Assembly: GCA_029448655.1 (NCBI GenBank)
Contig: JACCLO010000012.1
Span: forward strand, 2,356,001 to 2,420,000
Length of the DNA stretch: 64,000 nt
Direction of reading: 5' to 3'
Origin: Wolfiporia cocos
Taxonomy: Eukaryota; Basidiomycota; Agaricomycetes; Polyporales; Phaeolaceae
Shown here piece after piece: positions 37,588 through 50,109 of the stretch; position 1 is the stretch's first letter; each line of letters begins with the position of its first letter. Under the pieces are notes generated by a model that saw nothing but the letters and a program-made list of their open reading frames with translations, did no database searches and had not been told where the DNA came from. The position numbers and the translations under genes are program-made.

Positions 37588-39725
37588 TCATCGCTCATCT
37601 GCAGCCAAGCCCATAGTCTGCCATTCCGCTTGAGCATCGGTGAACGACTTCTCGATCACCTCTGCGTGTTTTCGCGATCGCGCCCTAAATCCGACAGGAA
37701 ACATCTTCGGTCCACTGACAAAGCCTTCAGTCCAGTTCGTGTCATCAGCGGTGTTGGGAATATAGGGCTGTCCTGTGCTGCTGTCAATAGGTGCATAGAA
37801 GTCGATGCCCCAGATAAGACGGGAAAGCGCAATGAAAATCGAGGCCTCGGCAATGTAACTCCCCTGGCAGAATCGCCGGCCCCATCCGAAAACATAACTG
37901 TACACGTTAGGTTAGTCTTGCTCCTATATACGATAATAACTGTGGCTTAACTGGTCACGTGATGAGGAGCCCGACCTGCGAGAGAAAGTCTCTTGTTTCC
38001 CTCGAGTGAGATAATGTTCCGGCTCGAAGGCCATCGGGTTCGGGAATCGCTCAGGGTCCATGTGTATTGCCCACACATTACCCCAGATCGTGGAACCCTT
38101 AGGTATGAAATATCCTTGATAGAAATCATCCTCCTCCGCCTTATGCGGAATGCCTTCCATAACGGTGAGTCTCAGGTGCACTCTGAGTGCACTCTGACCT
38201 ACCCATTGGAGTTGGCGGACGGCGCCTCAAGATCTCCTTAACGCAAGCACATACGTATGGCAGCCTTTCCTCGTCCTCAAAATTCGGCATTCGCTCAGCC
38301 CCAACGACTGCATCCACCTCTTCCCTCGCTCGTTGCAGCACGCTGGGATAAGCCAACATGAACAGCACGAACGACTGAATTGTGCTCGCAGTCGTGTCTG
38401 AGCCGGCCTCGATGACTCCCTCAGAGACATATAAGAGCTGTTTGTCTCTCATCCACCCGTTTTCGGTTACGCCTTTGCCTGGAGCACTCTCCTGTCCAGC
38501 ATTAGCGCGAGCGCGTAGGTAGGTATTTATGTATCCATGGCGCGCAATGCCCTTTCGCACTGCATCGTGACCTTCGGCCAAGAAGCCACCGTATAGGCTT
38601 AGCTCCCTGTGCATCACTGTTATCAGTAAACCTACGATACTATTTCTGTAGCTACATGCTTACCATTGATGCATTGCGAGTCCTTCACGCCTCCATGGTG
38701 CGAGAACGTCAGGTAGCTTTCTCAAGATTGGGAAGATGTCTACTCTGGACAGTAATCGCGAATGGTCATTAGTATAATGACAGCTCAGTGAAATTGATTA
38801 GATGACTTACAAGTAACTCCCAAACTGTGAGACCCGAGCAAAGTTCTCTACAACGTCATATATTTTGTGCCTGCGAGCGTCATACATACGCTACAATTAT
38901 GACAGGCTATGAATATCACTTACACATCTGGATTATTATAGAGACGATGCACACGTCTCCCCAACATCACATTCAATACAACGCTTGATGTCTATAATCT
39001 GTGTGCTGGTAATGAGCAACCTATATAGGTGGCATCTACTCACGAATCTCCGGACTACTCCAAACCAGTGGTGCTCTGGATCCTCATTACGTGAACCTTC
39101 TTTGTACCACTTTGAGATGCTCTGTTCGCCATGAGCGCAGAGATCATATAGGAGTACACGTGATTCAAGATCTTGTATCGGCCGTATGCCCTGCGATGGC
39201 TTAGGACCCAATACGGTTTGCAAGGAGCGCCGTGCTGACTGAGTGAGGTGATATATATAAAGACCAGGCGTATAAAACTCGCTCTGTGTAGTCCGCTCAC
39301 CTTATGCACCTGATCATGCTGCATGAATAGCAAACTTTGCCCATCTCTTACCAAATCGTGTGCGACATGCGGAGCAACACGCCCTGAGTATTTAGCGCCG
39401 CGCTCCAGCATGAGAGTGTTCGCAGCTTTGGCGGTGTTCAGAACGATGACTGGTTGCGGTCCTATGCGTAAGGAGAAAATTTCTCCATACTCCTGGGCCC
39501 ACTCGAGTAACTGTGCAGCGTGTTAGCGAGTACATGATATCATCCTCAGCATCTGACCTTGAGATGTGGTCTAAGGGCATCCATTTGAAATATGCTACCA
39601 ACAATCGGTAATCCTGACGGGCCGGGTGGAAGAGGAGCTTTCGACACCCTGCGAGATCCAATGAGATACAATACAAGCGTAGCGGCGACAGCGGCAACAA
39701 CGACGACCAGATCGATGTTCTTCAT
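37588..39725 (-). CDS. Cytochrome P450 monooxygenase (P450-2), multi-exon
   Basis: First exon 39725-39558 has the anchor MKNIDLVVVVAAVAATLVLY and hinge LPPGPSGLPIVGS. Later exons show EWAQEYGEIFSLRIGPQ, ARRSLQTVLGPKPS, VVLNVMLGRRVHRLY, HKIYDVVENF, VDIFPILRKLPDVLAPWR and ELSLYGGFLAEG. I helix EAGSDTT, K helix KEILRRRPP, PKGSTIWGNVWAIHMDP and heme loop FGWGRRFCQG follow; stop at 37588. Exon 1 has the same length (168 nt) as in P450-1, so the intron pattern is shared. The intron before the heme exon does not resolve to a GT-AG pair that keeps frame by eye, so a frameshift or an unusual site there is possible. Probably a diverged tandem paralogue of P450-1; substrate unknown. Confidence 0.85.
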
Positions 39726-41219
39726 GGTTGCAACAGCACTGTGAACCCAAGATAGTCACCACAGGTCGATACGATCCTAGTTTTATAGCTCCTACTAAAA
39801 CAAATGCGCATTGGTGCATACCACAGACCCTGGATGTAATGGCAGGAGGCAGCCGCATCTAGAACCATCGTATGACAGACCGTATGACCATCTAATTTAA
39901 CGATAGTGGCGTGGTCCCTTGATGTTTGATATTAGCGACAATAGATTCGTTTCACTAGTTCGGACGGAATTGAGTACGTCAGATTCTAGCTCGAGCTATC
40001 GGTCGGCACAGCATATACTCACGTAGGCCCTACAGTTATGGGGATTCCCATGTTATGCTGAACGTGCTAGATACGACCCGCTCGCAATAAGCCATCTTCG
40101 AAGAATGTCCGACGGAACGCCGCTCAAAGAACTTCATAGATACTGCCAAAAAGACAATGCTTTCTTAGAAGACAACACTTAAATGAGACAATATTAATGT
40201 GTAACCGCACCCATTCGGATGGGGCGTGATCCGCGGAGGGTGAGAGGTGTCACAGACTTCTATCATAGCGGACTTAGAGGCTGATAGTGATCAGCTGCAG
40301 GGACTGCCGATAAGAGTACTACTAGATTCATAAATTTGTCACCCATATTCGGTTTGTCCCATCGGTTAAAGCGCTGTCTTCAAGCTCTCTACTAGCCCAC
40401 GCAATAATGGACGAGTGAATTCCCGCTACCGGAGGTAGTGGGTCTTGGAGCGTAAATCGGAATGCAAAAGGTTTCAAAATTTCCCTCGGGCTTTAGGGCA
40501 GGTCTCCGGTTACAATTTTTCTTATCAGCTTGTATGTGTGGGAACATAAGTAACAAAATATCTGATCCGGATGTCTCCGACAGCAAAGTAGTCTCACACC
40601 CAGACGGTGAACAGCTTGTAGCGTTGCCTGACCCGCGTTGTGTACCCTACGTTATTACAGTGTTAACAATCGTGCTGGTACGTGTATGTGCCAGTAGTAA
40701 TATTGTGTGAATGCACGCCTGCTCAGCTATCAATCTGATATCAGAGACTCTTCGGATAGCTCGGATTGTGGCGAACGTATATATGGTTGAAGTGGCTTGA
40801 TTTTTGGGGCGACTTGGAATGCCTTCCGGGCATCTTTCATCTGGATGCCATCATCAAGCAAGACCTGCAAAGAATCAGCAAAAATGCCCGCAGCAAGTCC
40901 ACGATGCTAAGTAGAGAATAGCTAGAACATGCGCCATAGTCTTCGAGTCGCTATCTTCAGCCTCTAGTGCTGCATGTAGTTTCCGAGTACACTCCTGCTT
41001 ATGTGAGCTGCCGCACAAGGAGTCCCCACAAGTGGTCATTGATGTCAGCCATTCCATCTTCACTACTATCTGTTTTGAAGTTGAGCTACTATTGTTGTAT
41101 ACCCATAGCATATACAGAGCATATAGTTATCGAAGCAGCAGTAAGTAATGTCTCAAGAATGCCGGTACTAATTACAGCGTGCTAGACACGCGAGCGCGAC
41201 TATTCACAACCACTGGTTC

Positions 41220-41242
41220 GGGGGGCGGGGGGCGGGGCAGGG
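41220..41242 (+). other. G-quadruplex motif
   Basis: Four G-runs of 6, 6, 4 and 3 separated by C, C and CA. Fits the classic G3+ N1-7 pattern with very short loops. Confidence 0.7.
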
Positions 41243-41873
41243 TGAGATATACAACCGTTTATACGAAAGCTATGACTACTTCTCTATTTGTTCTGTACTG
41301 CACGCATTGATCTGCCCACACACCGGTAGCGGGCTATGCCGTGCTTGCGCGGCCTTAACGCCTTATATCAAATCACGGCTATAGACATTTCAGTCAGAAG
41401 GAGCTCACAGTGTACCTCACGTGACCACTCGAGCGAAGTGATCTTGATACTATGATAGTCGCCGTCGTACATAGCGAGTCACATTGCCTGAGGGCGGCAT
41501 AAAGTCCGTAGGCAAATTGTTGTGTTGTCAAGTTTTCCCCGCTTACGCAACCAGCGATCTCAGATACACATCCTGCCTTGAAGCTTGAAGCTTTGAAGGA
41601 CTGTCCGCAAAAGAGTAACTGCAGAGTTGTGTAGCTAAGTGTTCTATCATCACAGAACTCGAAGAATCCAGAATTCGAATGGTCTCGGATTTGTTCATAA
41701 CACAAAGCTGACATCGCACGTGCAAACCACCATTCCTGACCTTTCCAATTAGTTTAAAGTGCACATACTGTAATCCGCAAGATAGGGAATAATCAAACCA
41801 TTCCATTAGTGGCGGGGCTGGCCGATTCCTCGCGCAGTCTGGAGAGGCCGGCCCCAACGTCCAGGCGAGCTGA

Positions 41874-41966
41874 TCTCGTACCCAGACTTGTGTGATAACT
41901 CGCACCCTACCGCCGCAGTCTCTATCGCGAGTTATTATACAAGTCTGGGTACGAGACAGGGCGAGC
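41874..41966. repeat. Long hairpin (30-bp arms, 33-nt loop)
   Basis: Left arm 41874-41903 and right arm 41937-41966 match as inverted repeats at 28 of 30 positions. Both differences are transitions that would be G-U pairs in one RNA strand. Could be a MITE remnant or a source of small RNA. Confidence 0.7.
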
Positions 41967-42821
41967 AAGCAAATTTCACCGCGCAGCTGCATCCCACACC
42001 CTACCCTCCTCTTCACGTCGCTTACCAGCTCGCCGTTAGCGACGCCGCCGTCGTCATTTCGTCCCCCTCTCCACTCCCTTTTCTTTCTCTTTTCGTTGAC
42101 GTCCTTTCTTCTTGCGTGATGAGGCTCCTCTACCTGTATCTACTGTTTACTACATGAGCCCCTTGTGTTCGTCCTGAGGCTTGCTCATCCTCTTGCGTGT
42201 GGTGCGCGCCTGTGTGTGCGAATGGCTGGCCGGTCTGTTCCCGGCTACATCAGGAAATTTGCTTTGAGATTTAAAGCGTCACCCACAGTTACAGAGGCTT
42301 TTAATGTTGGGCGAATTGTAAGAGGTGATTATAATCTGGTGGCTGAAGTAAAAACCGTGCGAATGTCGCTTTGCATCCAGGCTCGAGAAAATAATCATGT
42401 TATAATCAATCATAATCCAACGAGCCACTGATTATAAGCGCTATCAGTGATTGCGACAGTGGAAAAAATCGGTATAACGTGGTCAAAACACAAGGGAGGC
42501 ACTGTACTCCACAAGCAAACACTTTAGCACGTCTACCCCGTATTATGGAACTCCAACACTATAGCGAGAAGGTCATGGGCCGCACACGGCAATGTGTGGC
42601 CATACATAGTGCGACGCAGCTGTTTACAGTCGTAGAAGAGCATCATATCTATAAGCTTAGGACCAGCTGTCAGCCAAGATACAGATTCGTTACATATACA
42701 CAATGAACTACATGTGTAAATGTACCGTTGACTATATCAGTATCGCGCCGAGTCGGGCTTTGGAGCGACGCTAGGCGCTTGTGCTACATGATGTATCACA
42801 TGCCTCTTACGCTACTGCATA

Positions 42822-42910
42822 GCCCTTATAGCCCAGCGGTTAGGTGTGTCGAAATTTTGGTCCTTGTCACGCTAGCAATGAGTGCTGTGGTTCGACCCCG
42901 GGATTTGCTA
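42822..42910 (+). other. tRNA-like pol III promoter boxes (SINE or tRNA relic)
   Basis: A box TAGCCCAGCGG (42829-42839) and a perfect B box GGTTCGACCCC (42889-42899), 60 nt apart. The flanks do not form an acceptor stem and the D stem is poor, so this is not a functional tRNA as read. It may be the head of a tRNA-derived SINE. Confidence 0.4.
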
Positions 42911-43721
42911 ACTTCAGCGGCCCAGAAGAGAGATGGTAAACCTCGCCAAATATCTCCTTAGCTAAAAGCTACTACCTCAAGTAAGCTGAAAGCAGTAACA
43001 GTAAGTTGATGGGCTTAAGAAGATCTGGATTTACTTTTCGACTTTCAGACCAGTGTAATACTTTACCTGCACTATGATTTAAGTGATTTTTTTGTTAGGC
43101 ACTGTGATTAAAACCGCTCGCGCCAACCGTGCGCATAAAATAATCGCTTCTGTATAGGCTTATATGAAAATGCCAGTTTCATAGATTTAAACCGGCGATA
43201 ACCGGTTATGGAACGCAGCGGTAATTTTCTGATGTAACGCCGGTCCCGTCCAACCTCTATAGCACACTAAGCGCGCGTTTTCGTAGCGTCACCTCCCTTT
43301 GATTAATTTGCCAGTGCGACGACGAGCCCGGAAGACGGGGATATAATCTACGGGATCCCGTTACATCGCCTTCACCTACCAGCAAAATAGCATGTTATAC
43401 GAGCTTCACTGTCGCAGAAGTGGCGCAGACTGGCTGGCTAGCATTTTAGTTCTAACATGGTTTGGCTCGTAATGCCGTCGTACCGAAGCTGATGTTTTCT
43501 CGCCACAATCGAGCCGATATGCACTTTTCCCCAGTTTTGAACATCAGTGCGACGGACATGTCACCTAGGCAAGGCTAGAGACGCTGAGGGCGGCGAGCGT
43601 AACCTGCACGGCTAACGGATGATCAAAGTGCCTCGGCTCGCGGTGGTGTACATTCAAGGATACGATAATACGCTGATACATCAAATATAATTTCACATAT
43701 AAGTCGTGCAATCAGGTTAGC

Positions 43722-46154
43722 TCAACTATCAACAACCACTGATGACTTTTCTTGAGCAATATCCTCAATCCGAGCAGCATCACCGTATCCAGAGGAAATA
43801 TTCCCGATCGGGCCATGGAACCAATTTATGCCGCCTATCACGGGGAAATAGTAGTACGCTAAACAAAGGAAGAGCCAGCCACCAAGAACCGCGATGGTGT
43901 AGTTCATGTCCGAGGATGTCGGGCCTGGTGAGCTCGGGAACACCAAAATGGTGATAGCGAAGACCATCCATAGCACTGCAATGATGGCCACGGTCAGTCC
44001 CTATACCAGCAGCAGATTAGCTCAATACACTCGATCAATCAATCAGATTACATCGTTAGATAATCATGGCATACCCATCTTCCAAGACTGAACGGCCCAG
44101 GTCTCCACTGTGCGCCGCCGGCGAACCTACTCGCAATGGGTATGATGTATGCAATGTACTGGCCGCAAACACCCAGGCTGTATACAGCGGAGATTGCGTG
44201 TGTTCCGGCGAAGGCAAGGAGCCCCAAGAGTATGGCAATGGCGGCGACAAACCACGCGCAATTGACAGGCGTCTGAGTATGTGCATTTACGCGATAGAGC
44301 AGGCGAGAGAGGGGTAGACCGCCATCACGAGCAAAGGCGAATACTTGACGAGAGCTTGCGAGGATCTACAAATATAATATATTATTTCTCGATTCGTCCC
44401 GCAGGAATACGTCCAGCCTACCGTATTCGCGCCTACGAAGAACCTGAAGGGGGATTGAAATGAATGCACATAAGCCAGAAGACTACTTACTGTGCGGTGA
44501 TGATAAAGGACCACATTATTAAGGTACCCCTTCGTCCGAAGCTATTGAAGAGAATCTGGCGTGACAGAAGTCAGCATCTAATGGGAGAGAATCACCGTCA
44601 TGGCAAGCCTCAATGCGAACGGTCATGTACAGGATTCTTATAGGACTGGGCCGTAGAGGAATGGGCATGCCGTATATGCGATTGATGAGTCTAGCACTCA
44701 CCACGGCCATGGGCTGGTCAATGGGACTATCCATGATGCTCTCCATGTCTGTGCCCATCCTGAACGCGATCGCGACATTCACAGCTACGCCGCACTCAGC
44801 ACGTATACTTCACAATAGTTGTGCTGCTATGAAACTACTCACCCCAACCCATGAACCCAGCCAAACTTGTCGCGCTGATTAATGCCAATGGTACTGCCTT
44901 CCTTGCATTGGTAGCCTCCTCACTGATATGAAGGGACGAGTCAAATCCAACTGTATACCATGTCAATATCGCATCAAACTGACACGGTAATCATGATGCA
45001 CGAACTGATTGTCCACATGGGCGCGAGGAAACTGAGCAAGAAGGCAAATCCGTCTGGCCAGCCGCTCACTGGCAAACGTATCGGAATCGGCTGGGTTTAA
45101 GGAAGTGGGAGTGCTCACGGTTATCCAAGCCGCCAAATGCATATCTGGCAGGATTCTTGAACTCGGCAGGGGTAGCTGCTGGCAAGGCAATCATGATGGC
45201 CAAGCATAGACTGTTCAACTCTCAGCTCCAGATCAGTGGACTAGAATGGAAACCGTACAGGACGTTCAGAACGACATAGACTGTCTGCAATCTGGCCACG
45301 ATTGGAGTTGCTAGCGATGCAATCATTGCGTGTAGGATTACCAGTATCGTGAAAACACCACTAGAAAAATCATATTGCCATGCGCATTAGCAACTACATT
45401 CGATCAAACTTACAATGTTTGGGGAATCGTAGCGGAGAATGTCTGGTTAGATCCTATGTTCACGGCAGCCTAAACCAATTATCAGCGTGCACCAATACCG
45501 ATACTGACCCTCGTACCATAATCTGCAATGCGCAACCCCAATCGACACCCGTCACTCCAGCGATATTTCCGATAGTGTTAGAATCTGTATGAAGCTCAAT
45601 TTTTGCGATAAAGAGATAAACAGATGACCGACACCCCACAACCCATGCTAGCAGTCTTCGCCACCTTGGAGACGCATACTGAAAGGCCCAGTAGTACAAG
45701 CCACCAGCAGTCGGAGCCGCAGAGCCAAGCTCGGCCATGGCTACTGCAACTGAGCAAATGAAGCAACTAGAGACAGCCCACTGCGCGGTTCAGCTAGCCA
45801 CGTCTCGTGTATTGAGCTGGTAAACTTACCCCCCACACCAAGGCGCATGGGCCTCCATTGGGCAGGGCATACGTGAGGACAGATCTGACATCACATCAAC
45901 GCAATCGTTCAACTCCGGTAAAATAGGCGGCTCACGATATGGAGGGAACTAGCCCGAACCCGCTGAAAACGAGACCGAACACTTCTAATGGATAGAAGGA
46001 GCGTTTGAACTCTTGCTTGTACCCTAGCCGTGCTAGCTCAATTGCATCCTGCTCATCTTGAGCTTTTCCGCCTAGTATATTGCTAGAACGCATTTGAGTG
46101 AGAATGACATGCGATAAGCACGTGAGTGTACATCGCTTACTTTTGAGATGCCAT
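43722..46154 (-). CDS. Amino-acid/GABA-type permease (APC superfamily), multi-exon
   Basis: Start ATG 46154 (MASQ, split by a GTAAGC intron before NILGGKAQDEQDAIELARLG). Exons in order give EFKRSFYPLEVFGLVFSG; MAELGSAAPTAGGLYYWAFQ with SPRWRRLLAWVVG; NTIGNIAGVTGVDWGCALQI; VGFDSSLHISEEATNARKAV; LLAFAGTHAISAVYSLGVCG with YIAYIIPIASRFAGG and PGPFSLGRW; and finally VAIIAVLWMVFAITILVF with GGINWFHGPIGN. These blocks match the fungal UGA4/choline-type permeases: 12 membrane helices, proton-driven uptake of small amines or amino acids. I did not resolve every exon between 44.4 and 45.4 kb, so an internal lesion cannot be excluded. Downstream of P450-2 and upstream of the terpene synthase on the same strand. 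Confidence 0.85.
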
Positions 46155-47915
46155 AGCGGCGAGGGCACTGCTCTAGTGAGGTGATCCTCTGTTTGCAGAT
46201 TATCGATTCAATCTGGTGAGCGGCGCAATAGCTCGCGGGATATAATGTATAGTAACGATGCTAACGTCGTTGCGATAACGTCTGTCGCAAGCTGATGATG
46301 TGCAACGAAGATATGGGTCTTAATTGACAACTATACCGTGCAGAATCAGACTCCGCGTGTCTGCTACCAGTAGATCAGAGCTGGGAGACAGCTAGACCTG
46401 GTTGAGAAGACAGAACGAACCTCAGGTATAAAGATATTGCTCGAGCAGCAATACGGTCACGCGCACGTCGCGCGTAAGATTGGGGAGATAGACCTCGGGT
46501 ATCGCGCGACTAGCCGCGGACGCCTGTCAAACGAATAGGCCTCCAATTGTCGATCTAAGTGCATGACTCCGCACTGGCCCGACGAATGGTCAGGTTACCC
46601 TTTATCGACAGGCAAAATTGAATTTGAAATACAAGAATCACGGATGCATTTACCATGTGACCGTGACGTTTCGTGCGTCCTGCGCCACCATTGTCAGCCT
46701 AGCTAAATACAATGTCGATGTGCAGAACTACCGATATAAGCGCCTCATGTAGAGCACAAGTGCTTCATGTTAATCGTTATATAGCACTGAAAGCCATTTC
46801 TCACCAAGCGGGTTCCGTACTCACTCGAGCTTCTTGGCCAGTTTCACGTGTTTTTGACGTCCGTAGTTTCGAAACGCCGGTGGCAGTCACGCAGCGGTGG
46901 CATAATAGCTGAGCAGCTCTTGGCTCTGACTTCGTCAAGACACGACGCCGTTAGTTAACTTAATAGAACATTATGCCAGACTTTCTGTGTTCACGCAGCG
47001 ACATCGCAAGATCAATATATCATATCAAATCTTGCATCGTGAGTGCTGAAGTAACTTAAAGAGGAGCCCAAATGGAATTGCCCCCACAGCGTACATCAGT
47101 AAGACAGTGCCTCTGCGCACAACGCGAGGACTAGACAGCTGATCTAGGAACACTCGCTAATTGCACGTATATATGCATCACACCTCCACTTACTTAAATA
47201 GTTCTGAAGGGCATAGCGGGGAATATACGGTACATTTCAGCGCATTCACTTATGTCTTTAGACGCACTCTCCAGAATTATACGGATTTAGCGTGGCTCAA
47301 GACTCTGTTTCAGCCTGGATAACTGACATATTTTCAAGGAAAATAAGTTAGAGCTGCAGGATGGTTATCCTTTGGCAGTCTCAGAGGCGTAGTCGTAACA
47401 AAATTGAGAACATGTGGTTTATTGTGACAGCCACTCCTTCATTGAAAGGTGAGATACTCCACAGGCAACCATCCTATCAGTGACCGTGTGGCTCAGCGTA
47501 TTGGTTTCGCAGCAATAATGCTCATCTGCGAGTGTAGTGTGATGCTCACACACTCACCATGATGATTCATGCGAGCCGATAGCCCTGCCTTGATCATTCA
47601 TGTTTCTCCCGGACACATAGAGCGAGATAGTGGTAGCATTAGTCGGCCAGACCACTGTCAAGCTCCTTGGTACTTAATTCATGTGATCCTTATTGCTGCA
47701 GGCTATATCACTTCGAGTAGTATGCAAGTGCAATACGACACATACCTTGGTCTCATACCAGGAAATAAGTGGCTACCTCAGTCATTGGAATCTGCTCAGT
47801 CGATTTACTACCCAATGACTGTCTCATCCATCCGTTCGTAGTTTAGGCGTATAGAAGTGTTACGCTATGAGAGTGGTACATAAGCGCTAATCATGAGAGG
47901 TTCGCATACGTTACA
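46155..47915. other. Intergenic, no supported gene
   Basis: A tRNA-like A box near 47500 lacks a B box. Otherwise only short ORFs. Confidence 0.45.
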
Positions 47916-49003
47916 TCAAGATTCGAACGAGAGATATTCGCAGTCGATCACGTCCTGCAAGCGATATCGAGGGGTGCCAGTGTGGTACAGTATGTTACCA
48001 CGCATGAACACTTCCCAAGCCTCCCGAGATGCACTCTCGCCCAAGATTCTCCGTATCCGCTCAACCACCACGGTTGTTTCATCGACTATATCACTTAGTA
48101 CCTCTGACGTGGTCTTTCCAGTACTGGCTGCGCGTTCGCCGATGTAATTCCCCGTCTCCCCGTCCAACTCTTCTTTGTAATACGAAAGAATATCGCTTCA
48201 TTGTGGCGCCACATTAGTCAGAGGTAGAAAAGCGTTCTAGCAACTCACTTGACATAGCACTGAAATAAGCAAATGTCACTGGAATCACTGAATGAGAAAA
48301 AGGATATGACATGGAAAATCAAGCTCACGGTATGGCTTGCACGTAGTCCGTAAGCTCCGGAAAGCTCTCTTTCGGCCATATAAAATATGCATGTGCTTCT
48401 GCGATCCCCGTCAGATTTCTTTGGTAGTCGATAAACGAGAGCGGGTTTGGTCCTTGTGCAACCCATTCTTGCGCATTCTGCTCCAGGTAACATCCATTCA
48501 CAAATTGGAGTGCTGATGTCAAAATGGACGTCGAGGCGAAGGGAAGGAAATGCTCCGACATTCCCCGGATACAGTCAAGAAAATGTCCCATCACATCGTG
48601 CTTGTTTGGGATGGAGCTGCACAATTTTTTGTGCACGTGAACTGCGGCAGTGGACTCCATTATTGATGGTGTGTCCAGCGCCAGGAAAAGTGCTATGAAC
48701 AGCGCAATCTGCGCCTGAGCATCCTTGTTCATGGTATAGCCATAGCATACTGTGGCGGCCAGGATCCCTAAGGGAACGTAGGGGTGTATGAGATCCTTCA
48801 CATCCCATTTGTCCACTATTTCTCGGACTCTTGACTCAAGAGCATAGTCCCTTGCAATAGGGGTGTATGTGAAGCCAAGTTTTTCCATCAGATCATTGAC
48901 TGCCTTCCGAGACGTATCTTTCAAAAGCTCCTGTGGTAGCAATCAGCCGCGAGAAATCTAGCTCAGCAGCAATAATTACTACATTGTTGTCAGGAAGGTC
49001 CAT
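47916..49003 (-). CDS. Tri5-type (trichodiene-synthase-like) terpene synthase
   Basis: Exon 1 (49003-48980, MDLPDNNV) is followed by a GT-AG intron (48979-48931). Exon 2 (48930-48329) starts ELLKDTSRKAVNDLMEKLGF and includes WDVKDLIHPYVPLGILAATV. A very short exon may lie near 48260. The last exon (~48190 to 47916) has DILSYYKEELDGETGNYI, the NSE/DTE Mg-binding motif (Asn probably at the splice junction), then RAASTGKTTSEVL and FMRGNILYHTGTPRYRL as in the Tri5 family. By family it cyclises farnesyl diphosphate. The first Asp-rich motif is weak: LFLALDTPSIMES has a single Asp where DDxx(D/E) is expected, so activity is uncertain. About 300 aa, slightly short. P450s on both sides suggest a terpenoid pathway. 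Confidence 0.8.
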
Positions 49004-50109
49004 GTTGGATTCATGATACATCCGTGCTGATGAGATTTTGAGTGCAATGTAACGGTGTGACTGTAGGGGGTATGTTTCTTTGAACTCGGTTTGTGTCCAA
49101 GGGTAGTGTGCACCGGAGAAATGCACTGGCAAAATGAACCTCGAAATGACAGTGGGCCGCAAGTCCTCGGGCTGCCTGTAGACCTTTATATCCCCACATC
49201 AAATCGAAAGTCCGAGTCGGATCGTGAAGGTGACTTGCACGCCGCTAGAGTAAGAAACGGTCATCGTCCGATTCTCGTGAAGTGTGGGGCCTCGATCTTC
49301 AGGGTAGCAGTGGCGTATGTCATATTGAAACAGTTGAAGGGGGACCGGGAGACCGTTGAAGGAAAAGAAGGTGACTTGACATGCCGTCAGAGCAAAACTC
49401 TTGAGATAAACATGGTATAGATGATTGATACAATATCGATAGCATGAGCGGCTGAAAGACATGGGCCATTTCGGAGGGTGTGTGTGATATCCCTTCTGGA
49501 AGCATGAATATCAGTGGATCTTGAGGGCACAGAGAACGCCTGGGGTACACGTAATGACCGGTGTTGCGAATAGAGTATCCGCTCGTTGGCCATGATCACA
49601 CGATCAAGTTGAAATACATGTTCGTTACATACTTCGGAAGACTTTTGACTCCGGACGCAGCCACTGTAAGCAGCCGATTAATGACATCACAAAATGGTGG
49701 GTTGAGCACGCACATCATTCTCCCGATGGCTCAATGCGAAGGCCAACTACAAGCCTGGAGATTGCGATTCCTGGGGTATGGTAAATTGCTCACCATTCAC
49801 AACAGCTCATCTGCACCAGAATAGAAGCCAAAATACGGAGAGCTTGTGATATAACATGCGGTCGTGGATTGATATCGGAACTGGGGTATAACACCGCGCG
49901 CGTCATAGGTGGTTCCTTGATTCATCGGGAAAAGATTATCCGCGTGTTCGAGACTCTTAAGCCGTCCTATCTCCGCGCTCCGTTCATGTTTCAGTTTCCG
50001 TAGGAGCTCATCCTAAAGAAAATCTGACATACAGCCTCGCTTTAGTACATATCAAGAAGTCAAGCTTCAAGCTTCAAACTCAAGGCCGACCATCGATCAT
50101 TAATAGCCA
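49004..50109. other. Intergenic, no supported gene
   Basis: Presumed promoter of the terpene synthase next to its ATG (49003); nothing else recognised. Confidence 0.45.

Larger units (their letters stand above)
39726..43721. other. 4-kb intergenic region without a supported gene
   Basis: Contains the G-quadruplex motif (41220-41242), the 30-bp-stem hairpin (41874-41966), a pyrimidine-rich block (~42040-42115) and the tRNA-like A/B boxes (42829-42899). ORFs here (longest ~157 codons, 41543-42016 -) match nothing I recognise. Confidence 0.5.

Noticed and set aside
47490..47530. Possible tRNA (GTGGCTCAGCG A-box-like)
   Set aside because: No B box and no acceptor stem.
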